Shown: positions 6,756 through 9,284 of the stretch, piece by piece
Layout of the letters: every line of letters starts with the position of its first letter
Numbering within the stretch: the stretch's first letter is position 1
Assembly (NCBI GenBank): GCA_042571625.1
Contig: JBHPFQ010000023.1
Coordinates: forward strand, 1-9,284
DNA: 9,284 nucleotides
Direction: 5' to 3'
Origin: JBHPFQ01 sp042571625
GTDB lineage: Bacteria; Patescibacteriota; Minisyncoccia; Portnoybacterales; UBA2143
The notes under the pieces: generated by a model
What the model was told of the DNA's origin: nothing
The model's input: the letters and a program-made list of their open reading frames with translations, nothing else
Databases searched by the model: none
Made by a program: the position numbers and the translations under genes

Positions 6756-7660
6756 AACTTTAATAAATATTTTACTATTTTATCTAATTCTTTTTGATTA
6801 TTGAATTGAATAGCTAAGCGACCAAAATCTCCACGTTGAGTAATGCTAACACTATATCCAGTTGCTGATTTAACTTTCCCTTCTAGCTCCCTAAAGAATA
6901 ATCTTTTAGGGCCAGCCTGCTTGTTATCATGACGCACTTCTGCTATTGCTCTAGCTTGCGCTTCCACCTCAATATCAGACCAATTATGTTTGAGGACCCG
7001 CTTAAAAAAATTCATACGTTTTTCAGGAGATACTGCTAATATAGCTCTAGCATGCCTGTCCCCAATTCTTCCATCAGCTAATGCTTTCTGAGCAACAGGT
7101 GGCAAACTTAAAACTCGTATAGCATTTGATACTGTTGGTCTTTTTTTTCCTATTTTTTGTGCAATCTCTTCATGCGACAATCCAAAATCCTCATGAAGCC
7201 GTTTATACGCTAAAGCCTTTTCAATAGGATTAAGATTTTCTCTTTGAACATTTTCCACTAAAGCCATTTCAAACTTTACTTGTTTAGTATTGTCTTTAAT
7301 AATCACTGGTATTCTTGGGATTCTAGCTATTTGAGCCGCGCGCCATCTTCTTTCGCCAGCAACTAATTCATATTCTACGTCCCTGCCACGATCTGTTTTC
7401 TTCTCAATCTTGGTGACTATCACCGGCTGAAGGATACCATATTCTTTAATAGAATTTGCTAATTCATCTAATTGGATTTTAGACATTTCCTTTCTCGGCT
7501 GATTAGGATTAGGTCTTATCTTATCAATTTCAATATTAAAAACACTTTCCTTTTTGAGTTTTGCTAAATCCCGCAAACCCGATTGCGTTTTTATAGTATC
7601 GTTTTTAGAACTTTTATTTGGTATAAGTGATTGGAGGCCTTTACCTAATGCTGATCTCAT
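6752..7660 (-). CDS. parB: Chromosome-partitioning protein ParB (Spo0J)
   Basis: A parS-binding CTPase clamp that organises the replication origin region with ParA and SMC. The 302-aa product starts MRSALGKGLQSLIP, the usual ParA-contacting N-terminus. The ParB/Srx CTPase fold follows: IRPNPNQPRK (49-57), LQPVIV, the GERRWRAAQ box (102-110) and ALVENVQRENLNPIEKA. A KorB-type helix-turn-helix (LSHEEIAQKIGKKRPTVSNAIRVL cut here to about residues 161-184) and GRIGDRHARAIL come next. A short C-terminal dimerisation domain ends at KYLLKF. Its start overlaps the parA stop (ATGA), so the two are translated together. Its TAG stop overlaps the stop of the (p)ppGpp gene on the other strand, leaving no space for a terminator. 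I found no 16-bp parS palindrome in the window. Confidence 0.96.
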   Translation of the reverse strand: MRSALGKGLQSLIPNKSSKNDTIKTQSGLRDLAKLKKESVFNIEIDKIRPNPNQPRKEMSKIQLDELANSIKEYGILQPVIVTKIEKKTDRGRDVEYELVAGERRWRAAQIARIPRIPVIIKDNTKQVKFEMALVENVQRENLNPIEKALAYKRLHEDFGLSHEEIAQKIGKKRPTVSNAIRVLSLPPVAQKALADGRIGDRHARAILAVSPEKRMNFFKRVLKHNWSDIEVEAQARAIAEVRHDNKQAGPKRLFFRELEGKVKSATGYSVSITQRGDFGRLAIQFNNQKELDKIVKYLLKF

Positions 7661-8427
7661 ATTTTTTTATCTAATTTAATAATTTCTATTGCTAATTGTT
7701 TATATGCTTTAGCTCCTTTTGAACGAGCATCATATTGTGCTATTGTTTGACCGAAACTTGGAGCTTCAGCTAATCTAACACAACGCGGTATAATTGTTTC
7801 AAAAACATTTCCTGAAAAATTTCGGCTTATCTCTTTTCGTACCTGGCGCGATAGCCGATTACGTTTGTCGTACATTGTCAGCAAAGCTCCCTTAACTTTT
7901 AAATCCCTATCTAAATTATCACGAATTAAATCAATAGTTCTTAAGAGATGCCCCAACCCCTCTAACGCATAATACTCGCATTGAACAGGAATAATTATTT
8001 CATCAGCAGCAACTAATCCATTAATTGTTAACAATCCCAAACTTGGAGGACAATCAATTAAAATATAATCATAATTAGTTCTAACTCTGCGAAGCAATTC
8101 ATAAAGCTTGAATTCTCTATTAGATAATGAAATAAGCTCAATAGTTGCTCCTGCTAAATCAGGAGCTGAAGGAATCAAATCATATCCAAAATACTTTGTA
8201 TGTCTAATAACTTCCTCCGGTAAGATACCGCCCACTAATGAATGATACAAATTAAAAGATGCTTTCTGATAATCAACACCAACCCCAGAAGTAGCATTAG
8301 CTTGTGGATCCATATCCACTAATAAAATATATTTCCCCATCATTGCTAAATAATTAGCAAGATTAACAGCAGACGTTGATTTGCCAACGCCTCCTTTTTG
8401 ATTGACTAAACTAATTATCTGCGCCAT
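7657..8427 (-). CDS. parA: Chromosome-partitioning ATPase ParA (Soj)
   Basis: A deviant Walker-type ATPase that binds the nucleoid non-specifically as an ATP dimer and is released by ParB, driving origin segregation. The 256-aa product carries KGGVGKST (residues 11-18, signature lysine K11), LLVDMDPQAN (A' motif, D38-D40) and YDYILIDCPPSLG (Walker B, D125). There is no N-terminal DNA-binding extension, so it is the short chromosomal/Soj type. Repressor-type plasmid ParA proteins (type Ia) are longer. The start at 8427 gives the correct MAQIISLVNQKGG opening. No Shine-Dalgarno precedes it; the -10 box lies only 8 nt before the ATG, which predicts a leaderless transcript. It is divergent from the tRNA-Leu gene across a 67-nt spacer. 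Confidence 0.97.
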   Translation of the reverse strand: MAQIISLVNQKGGVGKSTSAVNLANYLAMMGKYILLVDMDPQANATSGVGVDYQKASFNLYHSLVGGILPEEVIRHTKYFGYDLIPSAPDLAGATIELISLSNREFKLYELLRRVRTNYDYILIDCPPSLGLLTINGLVAADEIIIPVQCEYYALEGLGHLLRTIDLIRDNLDRDLKVKGALLTMYDKRNRLSRQVRKEISRNFSGNVFETIIPRCVRLAEAPSFGQTIAQYDARSKGAKAYKQLAIEIIKLDKKI

Positions 8428-8435
8428 ATACTTCT

Positions 8436-8464
8436 ATTATACTTTACTTATATTTAATTGACAA
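8436..8464 (-). promoter_or_regulatory. parAB promoter (predicted leaderless)
   Basis: On the - strand TTGTCA (8464-8459) and TATAAT (8441-8436) are spaced by exactly 17 nt, matching 11 of 12 consensus bases. A start 6-7 nt beyond the -10 falls at about 8429, within a few bases of the parA ATG at 8427, so the mRNA would have almost no 5' leader. Confidence 0.65.
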
Positions 8465-8486
8465 CAAACTCTTTTTGGGGAAAAAT
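8458..8486 (+). promoter_or_regulatory. Probable tRNA-Leu promoter sharing the parA -35 site
   Basis: A perfect TTGACA (8458-8463) is followed after 17 nt by AAAAAT (8481-8486), a 4 of 6 match to the -10 consensus. The predicted start is about 8493, two bases before the tRNA. The -35 hexamer overlaps the oppositely directed TTGTCA of the parA promoter by five bases, because TTGACAA reads as TTGTCAA on the other strand. Confidence 0.45.
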
Positions 8487-8494
8487 GTTAATAA

Positions 8495-8578
8495 GCCGCG
8501 GTGCTGGAATTGGCAGACAGGATGGTCTCAAACACCATTGAACGCAAGTTCGTGAGGGTTCAAGTCCCTCCCGCGGCA
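8495..8578 (+). tRNA. tRNA-Leu(CAA)
   Basis: The gene is 84 nt. The acceptor arms GCCGCGG and CCGCGGC pair fully, with discriminator A73 as expected for leucine. The D arm is CTG...CAG with GAATTGGCAGA. The anticodon stem ATGGT/ACCAT encloses CTCAAAC, giving anticodon CAA (34-36), which reads the UUG codon. A long class II variable arm (GAAC-GCAA-GTTC) and a T arm GAGGG-TTCAAGT-CCCTC follow. The 3' CCA is not encoded (bases after A73 are CTA), so a CCA-adding enzyme is needed. The gene ends 3 nt from the stop of convergent tsaC, so its transcript runs antisense into tsaC before processing. Confidence 0.97.
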
Positions 8579-8581
8579 CTA

Positions 8582-9217
8582 CTATCTTAACATCCCAAGT
8601 AAATCTTTTTTATTTACCGGACCAACGCGAAGAATTTTTGGTTTAGCCCCTGTTAAATCTAATACTGTAGAAGGACTAACATCTAATAAATCGCCTGAAT
8701 CAACAAATAAATCTGGATGCTGATATGTTTTATCAAAATTTTTAATAATTTCTATAGAATGTCTAATAGGAGGCTCTCCTGAAAAATTAGCAGAAGTGGC
8801 TGTAATAGGATAATCTAATTTATCCATCAAAAGCTTGATAAATTCACAATCTGGAATCCTTAATCCAATTGTCATGCGACCGCCGGTTAGAATTTCTGGA
8901 ATATCCTTTCTTTTTGTAAGAACAACAGTTACTGGACCGGGCCAAACTTGCATTAAAGCTTTTTCTATTTTTTTATCAACAAAAGCAAATTTTTTAGCCA
9001 TTTCAATATCACGTACGATAATAGGTACTGGCTTGCAGCATGGTCTTTTTTTTATTTTAAAAAGACGCTGAATACAATACTCTCTCAAAGCATTAGTTCC
9101 CAATCCATATACAGTATCTGTGGGATAAATAATACTCCCGCCACGATTCAAAATATCTACAATTTCAGAAATCAACTCTCCTTCTGGATTCTTATAATTT
9201 ACTATAATTTTCTTCAT
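8582..9217 (-). CDS. tsaC: L-threonylcarbamoyladenylate synthase (TsaC/YrdC/Sua5 family)
   Basis: Forms threonylcarbamoyl-AMP from threonine, bicarbonate and ATP, the first step of the t6A37 modification of tRNAs reading ANN codons. The 211-aa product has the YrdC fold: GGSIIYPTDTVYGLGTNA (27-43), KIKKRPCCKPVPIIV (54-68, the basic K-x-R...K motif that holds the nucleotide), WPGPVTVVL, IGLRIPD, TATSANFSG (139-147) and SPSTVLDL (181-188). The length corresponds to the single-domain TsaC type without the extra Sua5 C-terminal domain. Its ATG overlaps the stop of leuS (ATGA), so it is the downstream member of a leuS-tsaC unit and needs no promoter of its own. A weak GGTGA lies about 10 nt before the ATG. 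Confidence 0.95.
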   Translation of the reverse strand: MKKIIVNYKNPEGELISEIVDILNRGGSIIYPTDTVYGLGTNALREYCIQRLFKIKKRPCCKPVPIIVRDIEMAKKFAFVDKKIEKALMQVWPGPVTVVLTKRKDIPEILTGGRMTIGLRIPDCEFIKLLMDKLDYPITATSANFSGEPPIRHSIEIIKNFDKTYQHPDLFVDSGDLLDVSPSTVLDLTGAKPKILRVGPVNKKDLLGMLR

Positions 9218-9284
9218 ATAACTAAATTCACCAACTTGTCTGGGATATAGATTATTTTTTTTGGTTTTTTACCTGCTAGATACC
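9214..9284 (-). CDS. leuS: Leucyl-tRNA synthetase, C-terminal end (partial)
   Basis: The - strand frame entering from the right edge reads YLAGKKPKKIIYIPDKLVNL followed by VI and TGA. This matches the extreme C-terminus of bacterial LeuRS, where a conserved strand K-x-I-(Y/F/V)-V-P-x-K-L-V-N-(I/L)-V-(V/I) closes the C-terminal domain that contacts the tRNA elbow. Only 22 codons are visible, so the call rests on this tail alone, but the pattern is distinctive. The TGA stop overlaps the tsaC ATG. The tRNA-Leu(CAA) beyond tsaC is a substrate of this enzyme. Confidence 0.75.
   Translation of the reverse strand, partial: YLAGKKPKKIIYIPDKLVNLVI

Noticed and set aside
8835..9071. 78-codon + strand open frame opposite tsaC
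   Set aside because: It is entirely antisense to a well-supported gene, with no recognisable protein features.

Overview
This is a gene-dense, AT-rich bacterial chromosomal segment on the standard genetic code (TAA, TGA and TAG are all used as stops). Short spacers, stop/start overlaps, almost no Shine-Dalgarno motifs, a shortened RelA/SpoT protein and the protein styles suggest a streamlined genome of the Candidate Phyla Radiation (Patescibacteria, Parcubacteria-like). This placement is an inference that I could not check by search.

Layout. On the + strand, positions 1-6755 hold six co-oriented genes: a 5'-cut TlpA/thioredoxin-like protein that has lost both active-site cysteines, a LytR-CpsA-Psr (LCP) cell-wall ligase, peptidyl-tRNA hydrolase (pth), dprA, topA, and an HD-synthetase-TGS (p)ppGpp enzyme. 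On the - strand, positions 6752-8427 hold parB and parA, overlapping by 4 nt; parB meets the (p)ppGpp gene stop to stop. A + strand tRNA-Leu(CAA) follows at 8495-8578. It is divergent from parA and convergent with a - strand pair, tsaC and the last 22 codons of leuS, which run off the right edge.

The most unusual signal is at about 1944-2090 on the - strand, antisense to the 3' end of pth. A near-consensus sigma70 promoter (TTGACT, 16 nt, TATAAT) is followed by a roughly 110-nt sequence that folds into one long rod-shaped hairpin. Its basal stem is 19 positions with 18 paired. It has several G.U pairs that exist only on the - strand, an 11-nt apical loop carrying CCCUCCU (anti-Shine-Dalgarno-like), and a U-rich tail. 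I read it as an unrecognised small RNA gene whose complement also encodes the last 27 residues of Pth. A palindromic inserted element is the main alternative.

Functionally the window combines translation upkeep (Pth, TsaC for t6A, LeuRS with a leucine tRNA), DNA uptake and topology (DprA, TopA), stringent response (RSH), chromosome segregation (ParAB) and envelope assembly (LCP). The parA promoter sits so close to its ATG that a leaderless mRNA is predicted, and its -35 box overlaps the -35 box of the divergent tRNA promoter.
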